From a bacterium (lineage in GTDB: Bacteria > UBP14 > UBA6098 > B30-G16): a DNA stretch of 5,489 nt. The translations under genes were made by a program, and so were the position numbers. The notes beneath the pieces are model-generated. The model ran no database searches, was not told the origin of the DNA, and saw only the letters and a list, made by a program, of their open reading frames with translations. The DNA lies in assembly GCA_030620455.1 (NCBI GenBank), contig JAUXEQ010000112.1:1-5489 (forward strand), written 5' to 3'. The stretch's first letter is position 1, and the number at the start of each line of letters is the position of its first letter. Positions 1 to 4,593 of this stretch are shown piece after piece.

Positions 1-49
1 GCTTAACTGCTACAATTGCTCCCTCGGTTCCATCCATGATTTTATACAT
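1..49 (-). CDS. Possible 5' end of a protein gene running off the left edge (partial)
   Basis: On the minus strand an ATG at 49 opens a frame without stops to the window edge, reading MYKIMDGTEGAIVAVK. A GGAAAG stretch six bases upstream could be its ribosome binding site. Sixteen residues cannot identify a family. The pattern G-T-E-G-A-x-x-A-x-K loosely recalls the N-terminus of 2-oxoacid:ferredoxin oxidoreductase alpha subunits (for example G-N-H-A-A-A-x-G-A-K), but this is a memory-based resemblance only. If real, the gene is divergent from the methyltransferase at 428. The plus-strand reading of these bases (frame 3) is also open but starts nowhere sensible and ends at about 92. Confidence 0.35.
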   Translation of the reverse strand, partial: MYKIMDGTEGAIVAVK

Positions 50-96
50 ATCATTCTTTCCGTTAAGTTTAATGTTTGCAAATTTTAATTAATATA

Positions 97-243
97 ATGT
101 CACTTAAAAAAATTCTAAGAAAAAAAATAGATAATCTGAATAATTGTTTGCTATCTAATAGCTTTTCATCTGAAGAACTTCCTAAAATAACACAGACAAA
201 ATCTTTTACTTCTCAACTTGCTTTTGAAAAATGCAGAGAGTAA
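97..243 (+). CDS. Small hypothetical ORF, 48 residues, weak
   Basis: The ORF runs from ATG at 97 to TAA at 241-243. The product begins MSLKKILRKK, is lysine-rich at the start, then serine/threonine-rich, with no membrane segment or motif I recognise. The upstream bases are AT only, with no Shine-Dalgarno sequence. A 48-codon open stretch is mildly unlikely by chance in DNA this AT-rich, which is the only positive argument. It may be a decayed gene tail or chance. The window gives no way to decide. Confidence 0.18.
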   Translation: MSLKKILRKKIDNLNNCLLSNSFSSEELPKITQTKSFTSQLAFEKCRE

Positions 244-416
244 ATTATTTTATTTAATATGCATTTATTATGTTATTGCTATGTTTATCCTTGGCTTCTT
301 TTCTCTTACGTACAAATATTAAGAATATTGTTAGAGTTTATTGTATAGTAGTATTTATTTCTGTTAATATATTATATCAATTGCTGAACACAAGTATAGT
401 CTTAAATTAACAACTC

Positions 417-420
417 GAGG
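417..420 (+). promoter_or_regulatory. Ribosome binding site fixing the methyltransferase start at ATG 428
   Basis: GAGG at 417-420 is seven bases from the ATG at 428, a normal spacing. The in-frame TTG at 422 lies only one base after it and is too close to be used, so the shorter start is preferred. Confidence 0.6.
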
Positions 421-427
421 TTTGAAA

Positions 428-1189
428 ATGACTAAATTTCAAGAAGATCCTTTATATGGCGATGGCGTTCACTATGATGCTCATCACATTAATTATGGTT
501 GTGACTTGCAGTTCTACATAAAATATGCACAGAATTCAAATGGTCCTATACTTGAACTTGCATGCGGAACGGGTCGACTTACAATTCCAATCGCCAAAAA
601 AGGACTGGATGTAACCGGATTGGATATTTCCGAAGGAATGCTTAAACAAGCCCGAACGAAAACGAAAAAGTTGGGGTTGAATATTGAATACATCCATGCG
701 GATTGCAGAAATTTCAATCTCGATAGAAAATTCAATTTGATATACTATCCGTTCAATTCAATTGCGCATTTAACAAAAACTTCGGATATTGAAGCTTGTT
801 TTTCATGCGTAAAACATCACATGACAGACGATGGAATTTTTATCGTCGATCATTTCAATCCGTGCTTAGACATTCTCAATCGCAATCAAAACAAAGTAAG
901 AGAGGCAACAAGATATCCCGATCCATATAGCTCGGAGGAAGTTGTAATAACGGAGACTCTAAAATATGATAAGGCTACTCAAGTGAGTCATATCAAATGG
1001 TTTTATAAAGTTCATACCGAAGCAGAATTTGTACATGAATTATGTATGAGAGTAATTTTTCCTCAGGAATTTGACGCTCTAATGAAGTATAACTCCTTCG
1101 ATATTATCAATAAATTCGGTGATTTTGACGAATCACCTTTCCAATCCGATTCTCCTAAACAAATTATGGTTTGTAGGAAGAAAAAATAA
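428..1189 (+). CDS. Class I SAM-dependent methyltransferase, substrate unknown
   Basis: This is a soluble, cytoplasmic enzyme of 253 residues that should transfer a methyl group from S-adenosylmethionine to an unidentified acceptor. The Rossmann-fold signature is clear. Motif I is LELACGTGR at residues 42-50 (glycine-rich SAM loop). The acidic residue for the ribose hydroxyls is D67 in VTGLDISEGML, and the adenine-binding region is ADCRNF at 91-96. A post-motif strand, FNLIYYPFNSIAHL (102-115), and the loop DDGIFIVDHFNP (134-145) follow. This is the Methyltransf_25/11 type of fold. Residues 165-253 form a beta-rich C-terminal half that probably carries substrate specificity, ending in QIMVCRKKK. 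I see no membrane segment or signal peptide. The gene is complete, and its start is set by GAGG seven bases upstream. A second methyltransferase follows 119 bases downstream on the same strand, but unlike this one it is membrane-bound; a shared pathway is only a possibility. The fold is certain, the substrate is not. Confidence 0.9.
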   Translation: MTKFQEDPLYGDGVHYDAHHINYGCDLQFYIKYAQNSNGPILELACGTGRLTIPIAKKGLDVTGLDISEGMLKQARTKTKKLGLNIEYIHADCRNFNLDRKFNLIYYPFNSIAHLTKTSDIEACFSCVKHHMTDDGIFIVDHFNPCLDILNRNQNKVREATRYPDPYSSEEVVITETLKYDKATQVSHIKWFYKVHTEAEFVHELCMRVIFPQEFDALMKYNSFDIINKFGDFDESPFQSDSPKQIMVCRKKK

Positions 1190-1248
1190 TATCATTTATA
1201 AGACATATAGTGCTTTGTTTTAATAATATAACTTAAGAACTATCGCTT

Positions 1249-1254
1249 TATAAT
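1249..1254 (+). promoter_or_regulatory. Possible -10 element (TATAAT) ahead of the membrane methyltransferase
   Basis: An exact TATAAT lies 54 bases before the ATG at 1309, in the 119-base gap between the two methyltransferase genes. No acceptable -35 hexamer sits 16-18 bases upstream and there is no TGn extension. The gap has no GC-rich hairpin with a T-run, so read-through from the upstream gene is equally possible. A weak inverted repeat, CGCTT (1244-1248) with AAGCG (1265-1269), flanks the motif. Confidence 0.25.
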
Positions 1255-1308
1255 AGCTGAAAAGAAGCGCAATAATATGTTACACTCTTTTATATATTGG
1301 AATTTAAT

Positions 1309-2049
1309 ATGGCGTTGAGAGAAGAATTTGAAAGATCGGGTAATTGGCTTTTTCGATGGAGAAGTTTTTTACCACTGCTTATGATTTTGATAATTATTCC
1401 TGGGTTTATTGTAAACAGTTATTTGTATGGCAGTTATAGGCAAAATCATTTCTGGATACTTTTTTGCCTCCTTGTTTCATTTTTCGGATTAGCAATTAGA
1501 ATATACACAATAGGTCGTATATATAGCGGGACATCCGGTCGTAATACTCAAGGGCAAGTGGCCGAAAAACTTAACTCTACTGGAATTTATTCTATTGTAA
1601 GACATCCGTTATATTTAGGGAATTTTTTCATATGGCTTGGAATCTCATTATATGTTCGGGAATGGTGGGTTACTCTTTTATTCGTTTTGATTTTCTGGTT
1701 ATATTATGAACGGATTATGTTTGCAGAAGAACAATTTTTACGTGTAAAATTCGGGGAAGATTTCGATAAATGGGCAGAAAAAACTCCAGCATTCATTCCT
1801 AATTTTCGCAAATGGAAACCTGCAATCTGTTCTTTTTCAGTTAGGAGAGTTTTAAAAAGAGAGTATTCTGGTTTTTTCGCTATCATTGTTTCATTTGTTA
1901 TCTTGGAAATTCTTGGCAAATTGATAATTGAGCGGAAATTTGGTATCGACTCGATATGGGTCGTTATTTCTATATTCGGTTTAGTAATCTATGTATTTTT
2001 AAGGATCCTGAAAAAATTTACGAACGTGTTGAATATCGATAATAAATAA
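1309..2049 (+). CDS. Integral-membrane methyltransferase, isoprenylcysteine carboxyl methyltransferase (ICMT)-like family
   Basis: This is a 246-residue membrane enzyme of the ICMT/PEMT-like family, which uses SAM to methylate lipids or lipid-linked groups at the membrane. Hydrophobic segments lie at about residues 20-37, 48-66, 102-116, 119-134, 189-206 and 215-232. The family signature is present: Y94-SIVRHPLYLGN (RHPxYxG, 98-104), then E140-E141-xFLRVKFGEDFDKW (140-155) and TPAFIP (159-164), which form the SAM pocket in this family. Bacteria generally lack prenylated CAAX proteins, so a lipid acceptor is more likely. The start GNWLFRWRSFLP recalls the lipid A phosphate methyltransferase (LmtA) group, but from memory and without a search. 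Residues 170-246 extend past the usual end of the domain and add two membrane segments. ATG 1309 is preferred over the in-frame TTG at 1297 because MALREEF is a plausible N-terminus; neither start has a good ribosome binding site. The family is secure, the acceptor is not. Confidence 0.85.
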   Translation: MALREEFERSGNWLFRWRSFLPLLMILIIIPGFIVNSYLYGSYRQNHFWILFCLLVSFFGLAIRIYTIGRIYSGTSGRNTQGQVAEKLNSTGIYSIVRHPLYLGNFFIWLGISLYVREWWVTLLFVLIFWLYYERIMFAEEQFLRVKFGEDFDKWAEKTPAFIPNFRKWKPAICSFSVRRVLKREYSGFFAIIVSFVILEILGKLIIERKFGIDSIWVVISIFGLVIYVFLRILKKFTNVLNIDNK

Positions 2050-2344
2050 ACTTTAGTACTTCATGGGAAATAACTGCTGTCAAGCTAATAATACAATAAT
2101 AGTTCCGAAAAAACACCGAAAACATTTTACCATACATAACAGTTTAAAACAGTTCCTGTGGCACTTTCGATTCAAAGATTAGCAGTATTGTAGCTACCAG
2201 ATTTCTCCAGGAGTTGATTTGAATAAATAGCTTAAGATTACATCATAGGAACAGCTGTAAATCTCTTGGTTAGCTCAATTAAACCGAATTAGTTTTCCAA
2301 CAGTTTTTTTTAATCTTTCCAATTACCAATAAGTAATTTCATCT
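2050..2344. other. Convergent intergenic region, nothing firm
   Basis: This 295-base gap lies between the ends of two converging genes. No real gene is visible: the longest ATG frame noted is 39 codons at 2063-2182, without a ribosome binding site. A weak plus-strand terminator candidate exists. TTGGTT (2266-2271) can pair with AACCGA (2282-2287), and TTGG at 2266-2269 can alternatively pair with CCAA at 2297-2300. Eight T residues follow at 2304-2311. A six-base inverted repeat, AATTAC (2321-2326) with GTAATT (2333-2338), lies next to the stop of the minus-strand gene but has no T-run on either side. The region also has two AACAGTT copies three bases apart near 2141-2157. None of these is strong. 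Confidence 0.4.
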
Positions 2345-2728
2345 TCAATAAAAACTTCCCCAGTCTTGTCCCATTCCCATTTTCATGAACGAAAATCCTA
2401 CAATAGCCCAGATAATCATGAAAATAATAGTCAATGCAATACTTACAATAACCATTATGCCAGAAAGCTTATAGAAGAAAGAAACTCTTTCCAAGTATTG
2501 ATTCAACTTTTCCGGGTCCTTGGAATTAATAAACTCCTGTCCTCTATTGCTGGCTTGAAGCATTATAACTCCTATCCATATCGGTATCCATGCATAAATA
2601 ATTCCAACAACTGTCAAGACATTTATTGCTCCCGAAATAATGGCAATGATACCCAGAAACTTCAACCAACCTCTGCCCTTATTAATCTCGAGACAGTAAT
2701 TACTCCACAACTGTTCCTGAATCTCCAC
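2345..2728 (-). CDS. Small multi-pass membrane protein, DUF5362-like
   Basis: The product has 127 residues and begins MEIQEQLWSNYCLEINKGRG, then has membrane segments at about residues 21-43, 46-58 and 87-113. The hydrophilic link NRGQEFINSKDPEKLNQYLER (61-81) joins the second and third. Size, the K-G-x-x-W-L-K-F-L-G entry to the first helix and the layout resemble the DUF5362 family as I remember it; no function is established for that family. The start is GTG at 2728, chosen because AAGGGGG lies five bases upstream, whereas no in-frame ATG has such a site. The gene is divergent from hslU and 99 bases from it, with its own predicted extended -10 promoter. There is no catalytic motif, so a structural or regulatory membrane role is possible. 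An antisense frame of similar length exists but is rejected. Confidence 0.75.
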   Translation of the reverse strand: MEIQEQLWSNYCLEINKGRGWLKFLGIIAIISGAINVLTVVGIIYAWIPIWIGVIMLQASNRGQEFINSKDPEKLNQYLERVSFFYKLSGIMVIVSIALTIIFMIIWAIVGFSFMKMGMGQDWGSFY

Positions 2729-2733
2729 TTGTA

Positions 2734-2740
2734 CCCCCTT
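2734..2740 (-). promoter_or_regulatory. Ribosome binding site that selects the GTG start at 2728
   Basis: Read on the minus strand this is AAGGGGG, five bases before the GTG codon. It is the only good Shine-Dalgarno match near the start of the DUF5362-like gene and is the reason for accepting a GTG start. Confidence 0.6.
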
Positions 2741-2744
2741 TTTG

Positions 2745-2773
2745 TTGAAGAAAAATTAATATCGAACTGTAAT
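2745..2773 (+). promoter_or_regulatory. Predicted sigma-70-type promoter for hslU
   Basis: TTGAAG at 2745-2750 (4 of 6 consensus) and TGTAAT at 2768-2773 (5 of 6) are separated by exactly 17 bases. Transcription would start near 2780, leaving a leader of roughly 48 bases before the hslU ATG. The palindrome at 2788-2804 would lie just downstream of the start point. No heat-shock sigma-32 pattern or CIRCE repeat is visible. If the organism has a Bacteroidetes-type primary sigma factor, this consensus would not apply. Confidence 0.4.
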
Positions 2774-2779
2774 AAATTT

Positions 2780-2788
2780 ATTATAACA
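2780..2788 (-). promoter_or_regulatory. Predicted extended -10 promoter for the DUF5362-like gene
   Basis: On the minus strand the bases read TGTTATAAT, a perfect extended -10 (TGnTATAAT). No good -35 hexamer lies 16-18 bases upstream, which extended -10 promoters can tolerate. Transcription would begin near 2773, giving a leader of about 45 bases to the GTG at 2728. The 17-base palindrome starts at the same base where this motif ends and covers about -15 to -31. Confidence 0.4.
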
Positions 2789-2804
2789 CTTTTAAATTAA
2801 AAGT
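2788..2804. repeat. Perfect 17-base palindrome in the divergent promoter region, possible operator
   Basis: The arms ACTTTTAA (2788-2795) and TTAAAAGT (2797-2804) are exact reverse complements around a central A at 2796. The element sits between the two predicted divergent promoters: just downstream of the predicted hslU start and just upstream of the minus-strand -10. A dimeric regulator bound here could affect both genes. The arms are nearly all A and T, so chance or DNA-bending roles are possible. Confidence 0.45.
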
Positions 2805-2817
2805 ATATTTTTTAGTT

Positions 2818-2824
2818 AGGAGGG
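2818..2824 (+). promoter_or_regulatory. Strong ribosome binding site of hslU
   Basis: AGGAGGG is close to the full anti-Shine-Dalgarno complement and ends three bases before the ATG at 2828. It is the strongest site in the window and fixes the hslU start. Confidence 0.7.
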
Positions 2825-2827
2825 AAA

Positions 2828-4180
2828 ATGAAAATTAACGATAAATTAGAATCCGTTTATGAACATCTAAAACCTAAGCAAATTGTAATCGAACTAAATA
2901 GATATATCGTAGGTCAAAATGACGCAAAACGTGCAGTAGCCATAGCAGTGCGAAATAGATGGCGAAGATCGAAAATAGAAGCCCCATTGGGTGACGAAAT
3001 TATTCCTAATAACATTCTTATGGTTGGTCCCACAGGTGTCGGGAAAACCGAGATTTCCCGTCGCTTGGCAAAGTTAGTCTCTGCACCGTTAGTTAAAGTC
3101 GAAGCTTCCAAATTCACCGAGGTGGGCTATGTTGGTCGAGATGTTGAGAGCATGATAAGGGATTTGGTTCAGGTTGCTGTGGATATAATTAGAGATGAGA
3201 TGTCTACTAAAATTGATAAAATCGCAGCAAGAAATGTTCGACAAAGAATTCTAAATGCTCTCATCCCCAAAAGCGACAATCATCCGGAATCCGAAAGTTA
3301 TATCAGAACTAGGGAAAAAATAGCCTCCCAACTCGATTCGGGAAATCTCGATGAAAAAGAGATCGAGATATCTGTTTTAGCAAAATCTATGCAAACCCTC
3401 GAAATTGTGTCGCAGAGCGGATTTGAGGAGTATGGTGTAAATTTCCAGGAGATGCTCAGCGAAATTTTTGGGAAGAAGAAAAAGCAACAAAAGTTGACTG
3501 TTAAACAGGCGAAAAAAATTCTCCTTCAGGAAGAGATCGATCGACTCCTCAATAAAGATAGAATAATTGAAATTGCCAAAACACGTACTCAGGAATCGGG
3601 GATTGTATTCATCGACGAAATTGATAAAATTGTTGGTTCTAACAGCAGTTCTGGACCAGACGTCTCACGTGAGGGTGTACAAAGAGATCTTTTGCCGCTT
3701 GTCGAGGGAACAAGCGTTACAACTAAGTATGGTATTATTCGCACCGATCATATTTTGTTTATTGCTGCTGGCGCTTTTTCAAATTCAAGTCCATCAGACC
3801 TTATACCTGAGTTTCAGGGAAGATTTCCAATTAGAGCTGAACTATCATCTCTTTCCGCAGAGGATTTTAAAAGAATACTTCTCGAACCAGAAAACTCTCT
3901 AATAAAACAGTATAAAGCTTTATTGGCAGCTGAGGGTATAAAACTTGAATTCACTGATGCTGCAATAAGGGAGATATCAGAAATTGCTTATGAAATCAAC
4001 CAAAAAACCGAGGATATAGGTGCCCGAAGGCTTCACACGGCGTTAAGCCTGCTTTTGGAGGACATTTTATTCGAAGCGCCCGATATTTCACCGAAAAATA
4101 TCAAGATTACAAAGTCCACAGTTGTCAAAAAACTATCCTCGATCGTTGAAGATGAGGACTTGATGAAGTTTATCCTATAA
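2828..4180 (+). CDS. hslU: ATP-dependent protease ATPase subunit HslU (ClpY)
   Basis: HslU is the AAA+ unfoldase of the cytoplasmic HslUV (ClpYQ) protease. Hexamers bind, unfold and feed substrates into the HslV peptidase. At 450 residues it is close to the E. coli length of 443. The order of parts is complete: N-terminal LKPKQIVIELNRYIVGQ (14-30), Walker A GPTGVGKT (67-74), pore loop GYVG (100-103), and a charged I domain at about 115-240 including the stretch KKKKQQ (216-221). Walker B is VFIDEID (260-266), then FIAAGAFSNSSPSDLIPEFQGRFP (311-334) with the arginine finger R332, and sensor 2 in EDIGARRLHT with R400. The last residues, LMKFIL, match the C-terminal tail that docks into and activates HslV, so the protein looks built for an HslV partner. 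No hslV lies next to it: the neighbour upstream is on the opposite strand and downstream is a gap and a symporter. It has its own promoter candidate and a strong ribosome binding site. Confidence 0.97.
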   Translation: MKINDKLESVYEHLKPKQIVIELNRYIVGQNDAKRAVAIAVRNRWRRSKIEAPLGDEIIPNNILMVGPTGVGKTEISRRLAKLVSAPLVKVEASKFTEVGYVGRDVESMIRDLVQVAVDIIRDEMSTKIDKIAARNVRQRILNALIPKSDNHPESESYIRTREKIASQLDSGNLDEKEIEISVLAKSMQTLEIVSQSGFEEYGVNFQEMLSEIFGKKKKQQKLTVKQAKKILLQEEIDRLLNKDRIIEIAKTRTQESGIVFIDEIDKIVGSNSSSGPDVSREGVQRDLLPLVEGTSVTTKYGIIRTDHILFIAAGAFSNSSPSDLIPEFQGRFPIRAELSSLSAEDFKRILLEPENSLIKQYKALLAAEGIKLEFTDAAIREISEIAYEINQKTEDIGARRLHTALSLLLEDILFEAPDISPKNIKITKSTVVKKLSSIVEDEDLMKFIL

Positions 4181-4214
4181 GTTTGTATTGCTCACAGAAT
4201 CTTTCACTAAAGGC

Positions 4215-4245
4215 AATAGTTATGATGGTTATTATATTTTTTTTT
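4215..4245 (+). terminator. Weak candidate intrinsic terminator after hslU
   Basis: AATAGTTA (4215-4222) can pair with TGGTTATT (4226-4233) over a three-base loop, giving eight pairs of which three are G-U. Three bases later comes a run of nine T (4237-4245). The T-run is convincing, but the stem has no G-C pair. A rival fold pairs TATTGC (4186-4191) with GCAATA (4213-4218) but ends 18 bases before the T-run. Position, 35 bases after the stop codon, fits a terminator. Confidence 0.35.
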
Positions 4246-4298
4246 GTAGAATCATCGATGTGATGTCGATCTTCGTTTTAACCTTGAAAAGAGATAGT

Positions 4299-4331
4299 TT
4301 ACACAGTGGCTCAAATATTCACAAAGTGTAA
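4299..4331. repeat. Imperfect inverted repeat able to form a hairpin
   Basis: TTACAC (4299-4304) pairs exactly with GTGTAA (4326-4331). Inside, GTGG (4306-4309) pairs with TCAC (4319-4322) with one G-U, leaving a small internal loop and a nine-base loop. It overlaps the -35 of the promoter-like pair at 4318-4347, so it could act as an operator in DNA; there is no following T-run to make it a terminator. Confidence 0.35.
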
Positions 4332-4347
4332 TCTATTTCGATATATT
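4318..4347 (+). promoter_or_regulatory. Possible promoter upstream of the symporter
   Basis: TTCACA (4318-4323) and TATATT (4342-4347), each 5 of 6 to the sigma-70 consensus, are separated by 18 bases. A transcript from here would have about 240 bases of leader before the symporter and would include the palindrome and small ORF. No better pair was seen nearer the gene, but AT-rich DNA makes chance matches likely. Confidence 0.3.
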
Positions 4348-4460
4348 GCCAAATCAGATTTAATTAAGACATAATTTAACTTATAAATCGACTATCCATT
4401 AATATTCAATACTTAAATTTATCCTCGACAAAATGAATTGTTCGATTTAATTAGTTATGT

Positions 4461-4474
4461 TCAAATCGATTTGA
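4461..4474. repeat. Perfect 14-base palindrome, possible operator ahead of the symporter
   Basis: TCAAATCGATTTGA equals its own reverse complement. It ends six bases before the Shine-Dalgarno sequence of the small ORF at 4490 and about 120 bases before the symporter start. Placement suits a transcription-factor site, though no regulator is in the window to pair with it. Confidence 0.4.
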
Positions 4475-4489
4475 TACCTCAAGGAGCTC

Positions 4490-4582
4490 ATGTCCTCTAT
4501 GAAAACTGACCAGACAAATTTCTGCAGCCAACTACTTCAATTCAAAGTGAATAGAGCAAGTAAACAAGAATATAATAAATAA
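4490..4582 (+). CDS. Possible 30-residue leader ORF upstream of the symporter
   Basis: ATG at 4490 opens 30 codons ending with TAA at 4580-4582, eleven bases before the symporter ATG. AAGGAG at 4481-4486 lies three bases before this ATG (rather close) and twelve before a second in-frame ATG at 4499. The product starts MSSMKTDQTNFC, is polar and basic, and has no membrane segment or repeated amino acid that would suggest classic attenuation. Tight placement before the symporter suggests translational coupling or a regulatory leader. It could equally be chance. No homologue is recognised. Confidence 0.35.
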   Translation: MSSMKTDQTNFCSQLLQFKVNRASKQEYNK

Positions 4583-4593
4583 AGTGAGGGACA

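Larger units (their letters stand above)
50..427. other. AT-rich 5' intergenic region, no confident gene
   Basis: This 378-base stretch is very AT-rich and shows no RNA gene, long repeat or clear terminator. It contains two short plus-strand ORFs, 97-243 (48 codons) and 270-410 (46 codons), neither with a Shine-Dalgarno sequence. A loose promoter-like pair, TTGTAT with TTAATA 17 bases later, lies near 341-369 and could serve the methyltransferase, but in DNA this AT-rich such matches are common. The last bases before the methyltransferase hold its ribosome binding site. Confidence 0.5.
4181..4593. other. 413-base intergenic region between hslU and the symporter
   Basis: Apart from the terminator candidate near its left end and the small ORF at its right end, this gap holds no gene I can support. 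It contains a hairpin-forming inverted repeat (4299-4331), a promoter-like pair (4318-4347) and a 14-base palindrome (4461-4474). It also has a 10-base direct repeat GATTTAATTA at 4357-4366 and 4444-4453. The length and the number of symmetric elements suggest the symporter has a long regulated leader, but no known riboswitch or RNA family was recognised. Confidence 0.4.

Noticed and set aside
270..410. 46-codon plus-strand ORF with two hydrophobic stretches
   Set aside because: T-rich DNA automatically yields Leu/Ile/Val/Phe-rich frames; there is no ribosome site and it competes with equally open neighbouring frames.
422..427. TTG start adding two residues to the soluble methyltransferase
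   Set aside because: It lies one base after the GAGG site, too close for initiation; ATG at 428 has correct spacing.
514..735. Minus-strand frame inside the soluble methyltransferase
   Set aside because: It lies entirely opposite the conserved SAM-binding motifs and has no independent support.
1297..1308. TTG start adding four residues to the membrane methyltransferase
   Set aside because: An ATG four codons later gives a plausible N-terminus, and no ribosome site favours the TTG.
1704..1919. Minus-strand frame inside the membrane methyltransferase
   Set aside because: It is antisense to the conserved EE...FG...IP signature, with no ribosome site or family resemblance.
2063..2182. 39-codon plus-strand ORF in the convergent gap
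   Set aside because: There is no ribosome site, no recognisable motif, and the length is expected by chance.
2321..2338. Six-base AT-rich inverted repeat as terminator of the minus-strand gene
   Set aside because: On the minus strand the hairpin is followed by an A-rich, not T-rich, run, and the stem has a single G-C pair.
2366..2800. Plus-strand frame of 144 codons opposite the small membrane protein gene
   Set aside because: It is longer than the minus-strand gene but gives an Asn/His/Tyr-rich product without domain or helix pattern and has no ribosome site. The minus frame has membrane helices, a ribosome site and a promoter, so the plus frame is its antisense shadow.
2914..3117. Minus-strand frame opposite Walker A of HslU
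   Set aside because: It is a shadow of a highly conserved coding region.
3567..3902. Plus-strand frame of 111 codons within hslU in another frame
   Set aside because: It overlaps Walker B and the sensor region of HslU, whose frame is certain; no ribosome site or independent motif.
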